Under the pieces are notes generated by a model. It did not search any database, was not told the origin of the DNA, and saw nothing but the letters and a program-made list of their open reading frames with translations. The position numbers and the translations under genes are program-made. Below are positions 54,101-61,218 of a stretch of 64,000 nt of DNA, piece after piece (position 1 is the first letter of the stretch; the number at the start of each line of letters is the position of its first letter). Origin of the DNA: an uncultured Acetatifactor sp. (GTDB taxonomy: Bacteria; Bacillota; Clostridia; Lachnospirales; Lachnospiraceae). The DNA lies in contig CAJUNZ010000002.1 in NCBI GenBank assembly GCA_910587755.1, positions 21,774-85,773 of the forward strand. Direction: 5' to 3'.

Positions 54101-55862
54101 TTTTCCGCACAAGCCCGCTGCCGGAAAAATCCCCTGCCACAGTGCCCTCCGCCGTAATTCTTCCGTCAGACTGACTGTTTGTGGCAAAGCGGACCACATA
54201 CCACTCCGGATCCCCCGCCCCCTGCACCTGATACAGCCCTGCCTTCCTGGTCTCGCCCGCCAGGGTGTTCACATCGAAATCCGCCTGAGGATGGAACAGC
54301 ACTCTCTCCCCTGCCGTATAGACATTCGACGCCAGGAGGGATGTGTCCCCCAGGAAATGGATGGCGTTGGACATGAAAATGGGAAACTCTGCTTTCAGGG
54401 GAAAGTCCGATTCCCGCAGGTCAAATCCCAGTACCACGGTCTTCACGCCGTCGTGCTCCCCGTAGTAGCCCGCGCATTCTTCCCCCGCCCAGAGGAACCC
54501 TGTGCCCCACTCCGGCACCTGGTACACTTTGGTCTCGTTGACTCCCACCGCAAAAGAAGACATCCCGGAGGTTAAGTCGCAGGCCGTCATGGTCAGCAGC
54601 ACTCCCTCCACAGTGCCGGATGCATTCTGGCTGCCGGCAAATACCATGGATTTTGATGGCAGAAACTCCTTTTGACCCTGGTCAGACTGACCTGCCTCTT
54701 GGGTCTCCGTCCCCGCCGTCCCTGCGTCATAGATGCGGATCAGGTCCCCTCCCTCCTGCAGGGCGGCGGCGCTCTCTGCCCGGGCCAGGCTCTTCCCCAC
54801 AGCGGCCTGATAGGCCTTTTCAATGTAAGTATTGCCCTTCCCGATCAGGACACCGTCCATACTTGTTTCCCGGGCGGGAATTCCATAGGACTCATTGTCA
54901 GTTTTTAGAGAATCTTTCGTCTCTTTTCCGTCAAATTTAACAGAACTCACCTGGCTGCGCAGAGGCTCTCCCTGCCACTGGAATTCCTGAAAAAAACACA
55001 GGGTGGTCTCCCCAGCCCCCAGGGACAGCTGCCTCACTTCCTGGAGACTGTCCCCCTGATACAGACTTACCTCCATAGATGCGGTCTGGTCACTGAAATT
55101 GGTGATGCTGGCAGCGCAGGTTATGTTCCCTTCCGCGGCATTCCCATCTCTGTAGGCATATGAAAGAAAATTGTTGGCAACATTGTCCACCGGCCCTCCT
55201 GCCACCACCACCTGTGCGTCAAAAAAATCCGCATAGGCCATGGCCTCCGGCGCACCGATGCCGTCCGTGTACACCACCACCTGAGAAGTCCGGGTGCTTT
55301 CGCCTGACTCCTGGTCTGCTCTCCAGAGGGTTTCCACCAGGCTCTGTGCCTGCTCCAGGCCGCCGGGGCCGTCGCAGCACTCCACCTGGCGCAGCAGATC
55401 CCGAAGCTTATCCTTGTCCCTGACACCCACCGCAAGCAGCTCCGCCCCCGTACAGTCGCTGGTGACGATGGAAAAAGCAGTGTTCTCCGAAGTGTCAATC
55501 AGGTTCCAGGCCTCCTCCAGAGACTGCTCCAGGCGCGTTCTGCCCTCCCCTGTGTCATGCTGCATGCTCCCGCTGGTGTCCAGCACCAGAACCATATTTC
55601 CACCGCTGTTCCCCTGTCTGTTGATGTAAGGAGACATAAGGGCCAGCACAAGCAGCATCAGAATCAGGATCTGCAGGTACATTAAGGCATTGTGGATAAA
55701 TTTTTCCACAAATGTCTTAGACTGCTGATTCTGGAACAGTTTATCCCAGAGCAGATTGGACGATATTCTATAATCTTTCCCTCTTGGTTTCAGCAGGTAC
55801 AGCAGAACCACCACGGGCACCGCTGCCAGCAGCCCCAGAGGCCACATACTCTCAAATATCAT
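51159..55862 (-). CDS. Giant membrane protein with three vWA domains (BatA-like N-terminus)
   Basis: The 1,567-residue protein begins with a BatA-type N-terminal membrane part (about residues 8-26 and 60-80). A first vWA domain follows, with DTSGSM at 95-100. Near residues 590-645 come two membrane segments and then a second vWA site, DISNSNEQ. A third vWA site, DHSGSMGS, lies near 993, after a class I glutamine-amidotransferase-like segment with VCCGGEDSFALGGY. A final membrane segment (LILAALLWFVVDIALRRF) and a disordered Gly/Ser/Lys-rich tail end the protein. It is last in a MoxR-DUF58 operon and overlaps the DUF58 gene by 11 bp. The parts likely face the outside and bind Mg2+, but the client is unknown. 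Confidence 0.85.
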   Translation of the reverse strand: MIFESMWPLGLLAAVPVVVLLYLLKPRGKDYRISSNLLWDKLFQNQQSKTFVEKFIHNALMYLQILILMLLVLALMSPYINRQGNSGGNMVLVLDTSGSMQHDTGEGRTRLEQSLEEAWNLIDTSENTAFSIVTSDCTGAELLAVGVRDKDKLRDLLRQVECCDGPGGLEQAQSLVETLWRADQESGESTRTSQVVVYTDGIGAPEAMAYADFFDAQVVVAGGPVDNVANNFLSYAYRDGNAAEGNITCAASITNFSDQTASMEVSLYQGDSLQEVRQLSLGAGETTLCFFQEFQWQGEPLRSQVSSVKFDGKETKDSLKTDNESYGIPARETSMDGVLIGKGNTYIEKAYQAAVGKSLARAESAAALQEGGDLIRIYDAGTAGTETQEAGQSDQGQKEFLPSKSMVFAGSQNASGTVEGVLLTMTACDLTSGMSSFAVGVNETKVYQVPEWGTGFLWAGEECAGYYGEHDGVKTVVLGFDLRESDFPLKAEFPIFMSNAIHFLGDTSLLASNVYTAGERVLFHPQADFDVNTLAGETRKAGLYQVQGAGDPEWYVVRFATNSQSDGRITAEGTVAGDFSGSGLVRKKLRNVLLVLILALTAAEWILYVRQTRYRGRFYLGVRLAGTAMILGALFGLAVHRLDAVNTTVFLVDISNSNEQNLSEMEERLGDALEKMPQDNQYGIVTFGKNSLVEQFLTREKQSSRIMSMPDKTATNFEDALFRALAMIPSGGAGRVVVLTDGRQTKGDLTKAASALAAGQTELLACLYQVEQGQDAYVENVELPGYLYPGDAYTITVTVESNYETDAQIQIWMGSMQTAAYEVHLNRGANQFKFRQEVEGENIQSFQVKVAAAGDTCPENDSYHAYAVVDSAPKVLLVTGKNEDSGQFEALLDSAGCSYSKVSVHNAPHTLEGLLEFRSVILENVFLADLPEGFLENVETYVKDYGCGLVCCGGEDSFALGGYRESVLETVLPVEMELRGVNEVPSTLMIMVIDHSGSMGSDMGSGATSLDLAVEAAKTAVDQMRNTDYVGVIAFDDRYEWIVEPTEASDKEAIKNQIGTIPEGGGTTIQPALWAALKGAAAGDADIRHVILLTDGQGESKNYDSIISGYREADVTLSTVAVGDGSDARLLEQLAEACGGRYYYSDMAEDIPKIFAQEVFLSGDTYLQNGVFGLGVSSSEITRGLFEAGWPSIYGYISATPKHTSRVLISSEKNDPVLSVMQYGLGRTVAWNSDVKNEWTAGFAGQADYVQLWRRIIDYSAGSAGIGEDSVDVNTAGGRTSIVYHAIDYGEDTKVEAVYTDPEGNTMTAPLQATAPGRYEAVLETDVTGIYNLGVQRNDGGEVTNAITTAAAVQYSDEYKFDVGTEAFTSFVERYGAWLEPEENLWQRRKGGTRERYELAPWLILAALLWFVVDIALRRFCFRPQDTKLYHMAGGYLARRKALGGATRRREGRGEAGSGLSGKGTADGAKASGSIPAGAGQEGISLGGRTQFGMNGITGAGSSQSDGGGVDDAASKASGKVSRNVSGKENSAVQDKNTGKSRKKSGKPEPQALDTSALLKKKDQRGG

Positions 55863-56730
55863 AAATCACCCTTAAATCCTGGAACACAAGCTGGTTCCGG
55901 TCCTTTCCCCCGTCACAGAGGACATAGGCTCCTTTTCCGGCGACACAGCCCTTTTTCATCCGCTCCACCAGACGGTTCAGCTCCTTCTCATAACGGTTCA
56001 CCGACCTGGCGTCCACGGTCAGACGCAGTTTGGAACCGTCTTCCGCATCAATCAGATTCAGCGTCCCCTCCAGGGACACTTGCAGTTCTTCCCGGGCCAG
56101 GGTGTGCAGCACCACCGGCCGCTGCCTGCAGTAATCCAAATACTGCAGCAGCTTCTCGTAGGAGGCTGTGCTCTCCTCCACCATGTCCCTGTGCAGGAAA
56201 TCGCTGATAATCACCGTCACCCCCGGCCCCCGGGGACGCATTTTCCTCACCGATGCAAGCATATCAATCTGGCCGGAAAATTCCCGCTTTTCCAGCCAGT
56301 GCAGCACCCGGGGAAAAGCATTCCGTCCTCCCCCTGCAGACAGGGGCCTCCCCATGTCCTTCATATCATAGAGCATCAGGCGGTCCGTGTTGTTCAGAGC
56401 CAGAAACCCTGCCACCGCCGCCAGATCCACCGCAAGCTCCGCTTTGCTGGGTGTCCCGTAGTCCATGGAGGCGCTGGTGTCCAAAAGCACTGACACTATC
56501 GCCTCTTTCTCCTCCATGTACTCCCGGATGTAAAGTTTATCCAGCCTGGCATAGGCGTTCCAGTCCATGCGCCTCAGATCATCCCCGGGCATATACTCCC
56601 GGAAATCCGAAAATTCCGCGGAAAGTCCTTTGTGCACCGACTTTCGGCTGCCGGACAGGTTCATGCTGCTCTTGTGGGACATCTTCAGCTGCAGCCGGGA
56701 CAGTCTGTCGAAAAAATCAGCCTTAAGCAT
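55852..56730 (-). CDS. DUF58 domain protein
   Basis: This protein of about 292 residues shows the DUF58 signature SVHKGLSAEFSDFREYMPGDDLRRMDWNAYARL-type core (seen as FREYMPGDDLRRMDW near residue 45). It also has a vWA-like fold with VLLDTSASMDYG and VIISDFL. DUF58 proteins pair with MoxR ATPases. The ATG at 56730 overlaps the MoxR stop by 8 bp; a TTG at 56754 is an alternative. It links MoxR to the giant vWA protein. Confidence 0.9.
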   Translation of the reverse strand: MLKADFFDRLSRLQLKMSHKSSMNLSGSRKSVHKGLSAEFSDFREYMPGDDLRRMDWNAYARLDKLYIREYMEEKEAIVSVLLDTSASMDYGTPSKAELAVDLAAVAGFLALNNTDRLMLYDMKDMGRPLSAGGGRNAFPRVLHWLEKREFSGQIDMLASVRKMRPRGPGVTVIISDFLHRDMVEESTASYEKLLQYLDYCRQRPVVLHTLAREELQVSLEGTLNLIDAEDGSKLRLTVDARSVNRYEKELNRLVERMKKGCVAGKGAYVLCDGGKDRNQLVFQDLRVIYDI

Positions 56731-57679
56731 ACAACCCCTTTTCCTTCTCCTCAAGGATCTGCCCTATCACCGCGTCCTCAGAGATCCCTTCCGACACCGC
56801 CTCAAAACTCAGCAGCACCCGGTGTCGCAGCACCGGAAACGCCACACTCTTTACATCTTCAAAGGACACGTTCAGACGCCCCTCCATAAAAGCCCTGGCC
56901 CTTGCCGCGCGGATCAGAGCCTGGGCTCCTCTGGGGCTGGCTCCCTCCCGAATGTAGGGATTTTCCTCATGGGTGGCCATAACCAGATCCAGAATATAGT
57001 CCATCACCGCATCCGCTATGGGGATCTGGGACACCAGTTTCCGGACTTCAAGCAGTTCCTCCCCGCCCATAAGCCCTCGGATCCGGGGCAGTTCCTGTCC
57101 CTCGGTAAGTCCCACAATGCCCCGCAGTTCCTCCTTCTCAGGAAACCGGATCAGGATTTTAAACATAAAACGATCCAGCTGGGCCTCCGGCAGGGGGTAA
57201 GTTCCCTCCTGTTCAATGGGATTCTGAGTGGCAAGCACCAGAAAGGGCTCGTCCAGACGGTGACTGCTGCTGCCCACGGTAACAGTGTGCTCCTGCATGG
57301 CTTCCAGAAGGGCGGACTGGGTCTTGGGGGTGGCCCGGTTGATCTCGTCCGCCAGAACCAGGTTGGCAAAGATGGGCCCACGCTCAAACCGGAAGCTGCT
57401 CTTTCCCTCCTCCTTCACCATAATATTAGTGCCTGTCACATCGCTGGGCATCAGATCCGGCGTAAACTGGATCCGTTTAAAAGAAAGCAGGAACACCTGG
57501 GCCACCGTGCGCACAAGCATGGTCTTTCCCAGTCCCGGCATACCTTCCAGCAGCACGTTTCCTCCCGAGAGCAGGGCAAGCATCACCTGGCGGACAATCT
57601 CTTTCTGACCTATGATCCCCCTGCCAATCTCCTGCTCACACTCCATGACTTTTTTCTGGTAAGATTCTATCTGTGCCAT
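56723..57679 (-). CDS. MoxR family AAA+ ATPase
   Basis: The 318-residue ATPase has Walker A GMPGLGKTMLVR near residue 44, Walker B VLADEINRATPKTQSALLEAM, and sensor FLVLATQNPIEQEGTYPLPEAQLDRF. This is the classical MoxR proper type, distinct from the YehL-like ATPase at 32536-33624. It is expected to unfold or mature a client together with DUF58 and vWA partners. The gene starts 11 bp after a tandem palindromic repeat (57691-57891). Confidence 0.95.
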   Translation of the reverse strand: MAQIESYQKKVMECEQEIGRGIIGQKEIVRQVMLALLSGGNVLLEGMPGLGKTMLVRTVAQVFLLSFKRIQFTPDLMPSDVTGTNIMVKEEGKSSFRFERGPIFANLVLADEINRATPKTQSALLEAMQEHTVTVGSSSHRLDEPFLVLATQNPIEQEGTYPLPEAQLDRFMFKILIRFPEKEELRGIVGLTEGQELPRIRGLMGGEELLEVRKLVSQIPIADAVMDYILDLVMATHEENPYIREGASPRGAQALIRAARARAFMEGRLNVSFEDVKSVAFPVLRHRVLLSFEAVSEGISEDAVIGQILEEKEKGLYA

Positions 57680-57690
57680 TCTGCCTCCTA

Positions 57691-57891
57691 TCTTAGTTCC
57701 GCATCTGCCCTCCCAATGCCCATTTCAACAGAAGAATTCCCGTCTGAAGTTCACAGACGCTCATTCTTCTGGGCATTGTACGGGCCGATGCTGTCTTCTT
57801 AGTTCCGCATCTGCCCTCCCAATGCCCATTTCAACAGAAGAATTCCCGTCTGAAGTTCACAGACGCTCATTCTTCTGGGCATTGTACGGGC
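57691..57891 (-). repeat. Tandem 95 bp palindromic repeat (two copies, period 106)
   Basis: Copies 57691-57785 and 57797-57891 are identical. Each contains nested inverted repeats: CAATGCCCA and AGAAGAAT arms against ATTCTTCTGGGCATTG, and an inner CGTCTG/CAGACG hairpin with a seven-base loop. The repeat fills the gap between the Gly/Ser-rich gene and moxR in an otherwise overlapping operon. No T tract follows, so it is not a terminator; it resembles a mobile palindromic unit or processing site. Confidence 0.9.
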
Positions 57892-57901
57892 TGATTGGAA
57901 T

Positions 57902-59305
57902 TCACTGATTTAATTTTTCAAAATAGTCCCGGATCAGCGATTCCATGCCGCTTGGATACCTGCCTCCGGCAATGCCCTCATAGGCGCTGTCTGTATACTC
58001 GCCAATTACAGAATTATAATCCACATGCTCCCCCTCCCAGGCAAGACCGTTCTGCTGGCGGAAGTAATCCGAATCCTGGTTTCCGCTGCTGCCCCCGGTG
58101 AGGGAGGAATCATCTCCTACAGCATTGGGTATGCTGACATAGTCATGGGCGGCACTGCTGCTGCCGGTTCCCCGTCCGCTTCCAGATCCCTGACCACTTC
58201 CGCTTCCCTGGCCATTGCCGGATCCTTGGCCGCTTCCGGATCCCTGACCGCTTCCGTTTCCCTGGCCATTGCCGGATCCCTGACCGCTTCCGCTTCCCTG
58301 GCCATTTCCACTTCCCTGGCCATTTCCGCTTCCCTGACCGCTTCCGTCACCATCTCCGCTTCCCTGACCGTCCCCGTCACCATTCCCGTTTCCCTGACCG
58401 TCTCCGTCCCCGTCTTCCGAGTCTCCGCCTTTACCGTCTCCCTCACCTGCAGGGGAGACACCGCTCCCTGCGGATGCCGTCTGCTGTCCGGCAGCCGCCT
58501 TTGCCAGAGCCTGTGCCGTTGCAATTCCCGCCCCGACAGGGTTCTCCACCCGGCCTGCCAGGCTCTCCAGATTCCGGTCCGCCTGACCGTACTTAAAGTC
58601 CAGTTTCTCCCGAGCAGCGGCCAGACTCTCCCAGGTTCCTGCTGCCGCCAACTCTTCCTGGGAAAGTTTCATGGCCTCCACAAGCTCCTGCAGTTCCACC
58701 TGTTCTTCCTCCCCCAGTTTTTCCAGATCCACCCCTTCCAAAGCTTTCAGAAACTCCTCCAGTTTCTCAAGTTCTTCTTTCGCTCCTATCTGAACCTGGT
58801 GTTCCAGCTGCGCCCCGTCCCGCACCGTAGAAGGAAGCAGACCCAGCCCTGCCACTGCCGCAGCCGACAGCACCAGGGCAAGAATGTGTTTTTTATCCGG
58901 AAGAACCGGTATCCGAATCTGTTCCTTCATTCTCTCATAACAGGACAGAGCGTCTTCCCTCTGAAGGAGCACCAGTTCCCCTTCCCTGTCACGCTGCTCA
59001 TAAGCCGTGACCACACGTTCTTTCAACCCAAAAGAATCCAGACGCATAGCGGCCTGTCTCATATCCGCCCGCCTCCACAGGGCCCAGAGGGCTCCCACCA
59101 AAAATCCTGCACCAAAGCACAGGCCTGCGGCAAGATGCACATAATAAAATTTCCACACCAGGGACGCCAGTTCACAGAGCATCCCCAGAACACCCCCTGC
59201 CGCCGCTGCCAAAATTCCCCGGTCCAGAACCTTTGCCAGGATCATTTTGTTCCTGCAGTTTTTAATCTCTTCCCACAGATACTCCTTTTTCTCCATACTC
59301 AACAC
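57902..59305 (-). CDS. Membrane protein with Gly-Ser/Asp-rich repeat linker
   Basis: This 467-residue protein has membrane segments near residues 28-49, 52-76 and 139-158 and a Glu-rich helical stretch near 175-240. A low-complexity (GS/GN/GD)-Q repeat linker spans residues 299-380, followed by a short conserved C-terminal domain with YVSIPNAVGDDSS. It resembles DUF4129/DUF4175-type partners found with MoxR, DUF58 and vWA genes, but I cannot name the family. The start is GTG at 59305 or ATG at 59296. Confidence 0.7.
   Translation of the reverse strand: MLSMEKKEYLWEEIKNCRNKMILAKVLDRGILAAAAGGVLGMLCELASLVWKFYYVHLAAGLCFGAGFLVGALWALWRRADMRQAAMRLDSFGLKERVVTAYEQRDREGELVLLQREDALSCYERMKEQIRIPVLPDKKHILALVLSAAAVAGLGLLPSTVRDGAQLEHQVQIGAKEELEKLEEFLKALEGVDLEKLGEEEQVELQELVEAMKLSQEELAAAGTWESLAAAREKLDFKYGQADRNLESLAGRVENPVGAGIATAQALAKAAAGQQTASAGSGVSPAGEGDGKGGDSEDGDGDGQGNGNGDGDGQGSGDGDGSGQGSGNGQGSGNGQGSGSGQGSGNGQGNGSGQGSGSGQGSGNGQGSGSGQGSGSGRGTGSSSAAHDYVSIPNAVGDDSSLTGGSSGNQDSDYFRQQNGLAWEGEHVDYNSVIGEYTDSAYEGIAGGRYPSGMESLIRDYFEKLNQ
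58166..58411 (-). repeat. In-frame Gly-Ser-Gly-Gln type codon repeats
   Basis: About 82 codons encode repeated G-S-G-Q-G-S-G-N-G-Q units; the DNA shows recurring variants of an 18-base unit, in frame with the surrounding gene. Such repeats are prone to length change by slippage. Confidence 0.85.
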
Positions 59306-59368
59306 TTTCCCTGTTTTTCCAGCCCTTCACACAGCCGGGCCGTCCTGCCACGGTTTAAGGTTTCTATC

Positions 59369-60286
59369 TCAGCCTGCGCTTTTTTGCCGTTTTCTCTTTC
59401 CCCCATAGTTCCTGACAGGATCGATGCGCCTGGCCGCAGCCAGAAGAAACAGCACGGAAACCGACACAAACAGAACAGAAGAGACAACCACCCACCGATA
59501 CCCTGTGGCCACCTGTCCCAGAATCGCCCCGGACATGCCACCGCCGAAAAGCTCGCTTACCACAGAACGCCCCACCATAACCTGGGCAAAAAACTCCGAC
59601 AGATATATAAACGGATTCAGCAGCAGGAACAGAGGCGTATTCCCCCAGCCGTTGTAATAACTGGAATAGGATAAATTAATGTAAAAAATCTGATAAAGAA
59701 TACTGGGCAGCACCGTACCCAAAAAAAAGAGCAGGTAAAACCCATAGGACATGATAACCGCGCTAATGCTCTTGCGGCAGATGGAAGAACACAGAATTCC
59801 AATGCTTGCCGCGAAGAAAGACACCAGAAAAGCCACCGCCAGAAACCAGAACAGATAGCTCCAGGACATACCTCCGATAGTAAAACACAGAGCCATAATG
59901 GGCATGCTTGCCACCACAAAAAACATACTCTGGACAATGGCGGTCATAACCTTTCCCAGGATCACCGAAAACGGCGTCATTCCTGTTGTCATCATAATGT
60001 CAAAAGTCTGACGCTCCTTCTCCCCCGAAATAGAGGAAGCCGTCCGCACCGGCACCACCACTCCCAGAATGACCAGCTGGGTCACTCCCAAAATGGGGTA
60101 AAGCCATACCATGGCGCCGTAAACATTGCCGTCCGAATATCGAATCTCCTGCCGGATAATGGCCATGGCCAGGAAGAACACAAGAGCCAATATGGCGTCA
60201 TAGGCAAACACGCCCCAGCATATCTTCATGCTGCGGGACTGTACCCTCACATCTTTTTTTACAATTGGATTCAGCCTCACTGTCAT
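59369..60286 (-). CDS. ABC-2 type transporter permease
   Basis: The 305-residue protein has six membrane segments (VFAYDAILALVFFLAMAII, and others) and the N-terminal LNPIVKKDVRVQSRS segment of ABC-2 permeases. It also has GEKERQTFDIMMTTGMTP near residue 90, the coupling-helix region. It overlaps the ATPase gene's stop by 4 bp and is the membrane partner of that ATPase. The substrate is unknown. Confidence 0.88.
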   Translation of the reverse strand: MTVRLNPIVKKDVRVQSRSMKICWGVFAYDAILALVFFLAMAIIRQEIRYSDGNVYGAMVWLYPILGVTQLVILGVVVPVRTASSISGEKERQTFDIMMTTGMTPFSVILGKVMTAIVQSMFFVVASMPIMALCFTIGGMSWSYLFWFLAVAFLVSFFAASIGILCSSICRKSISAVIMSYGFYLLFFLGTVLPSILYQIFYINLSYSSYYNGWGNTPLFLLLNPFIYLSEFFAQVMVGRSVVSELFGGGMSGAILGQVATGYRWVVVSSVLFVSVSVLFLLAAARRIDPVRNYGGKRKRQKSAG

Positions 60287-61218
60287 TCCCTCCCTTCTGC
60301 GGATTCCCCGGTCACACGCATGAACAGCGACTCCAGACTGCCCTCCTGCTTGTGAAATCCAGTCACCACCACATCATTGGCGATCATAGTACCCACCATC
60401 TTAGCGATCTCCTGTTTTGTCATGGTATGGGACAGCTTCAGCTCATGCTCCCCCGCCGACTCCACTTTCACCTTCACGTGTTCGCTGGCAATACGCAGAG
60501 CCGTCTCTCTTCCCTCCTCCAGGGTGATAATCAGCTTATCGCCTCCAAACACCCCTTCCATAATGTCCTCAATATGGCCTGCCGCCACCAGATGGCCCTG
60601 GTCCATGATCCCTATACTGTTGCACATCTCAGACAGTTCCGACAAAATATGGGAACTGATCACAATGGTCTTTCCCATACTCTTCAGATTCAGCAGCAGC
60701 TCCTTCATCTCCACCCGGGCCCGGGGATCCAGGCCGGAGTTGGGCTCATCCATCACCAGAAGCGCCGGATTGTGGATCAGCGCCCGGGCCACACAGAGCC
60801 GCTGTTTCATTCCCCGGGAAAGAGTATCCACAAAAACCTCCTTCTTATCAGAGAGATTCACCAGCTCCAGCAGATCATCGGCAATCTTCTCAATCTCCCT
60901 GGAATTCATCCGGTACATGGAGCCGTAAAAATCCATATACTCCTTCACCTTCAGGTTGTCATATACCCCAAAGAAGTCCGGCACATAACCGATCTGCTTT
61001 TTAATCTCCTCCCGATGGGCCAGAGCGTTCACACCATTAATGACAACATTTCCGGAATTCGGCTTCATGAGCCCGCACACAATTCGTATTGTTGTAGTTT
61101 TTCCCGCGCCGTTGGGCCCCACAAATCCAAACAGGTCCCCCTGGGGAATGTGCAGTGTCAGATCGGAGACAGCCTGAAATTTTCCGTAGCTTTTATTCAG
61201 ATGATCAATTTGAAGCAT
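60283..61218 (-). CDS. ABC transporter ATP-binding protein
   Basis: The 311-residue ATPase has Walker A GPNGAGKTTTIRIVCG near residue 37, the signature LSRGMKQRLCVARALIH, and Walker B LLVMDEPNSGLD. A C-terminal domain of about 90 residues follows, as in gliding/ABC-2 families. It overlaps the upstream membrane-protein gene by 14 bp and the permease gene by 4 bp. Confidence 0.95.
   Translation of the reverse strand: MLQIDHLNKSYGKFQAVSDLTLHIPQGDLFGFVGPNGAGKTTTIRIVCGLMKPNSGNVVINGVNALAHREEIKKQIGYVPDFFGVYDNLKVKEYMDFYGSMYRMNSREIEKIADDLLELVNLSDKKEVFVDTLSRGMKQRLCVARALIHNPALLVMDEPNSGLDPRARVEMKELLLNLKSMGKTIVISSHILSELSEMCNSIGIMDQGHLVAAGHIEDIMEGVFGGDKLIITLEEGRETALRIASEHVKVKVESAGEHELKLSHTMTKQEIAKMVGTMIANDVVVTGFHKQEGSLESLFMRVTGESAEGRE

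Noticed and set aside
57691..57891. Tandem repeat considered as CRISPR or rho-independent terminators
   Set aside because: Only two copies of 95 bp without spacers, and no T tract after the stems.
58166..58411. Possible CRISPR-like repeat array
   Set aside because: The repeats are in-frame Gly-Ser-Gln codons with no unique spacers, inside a gene.
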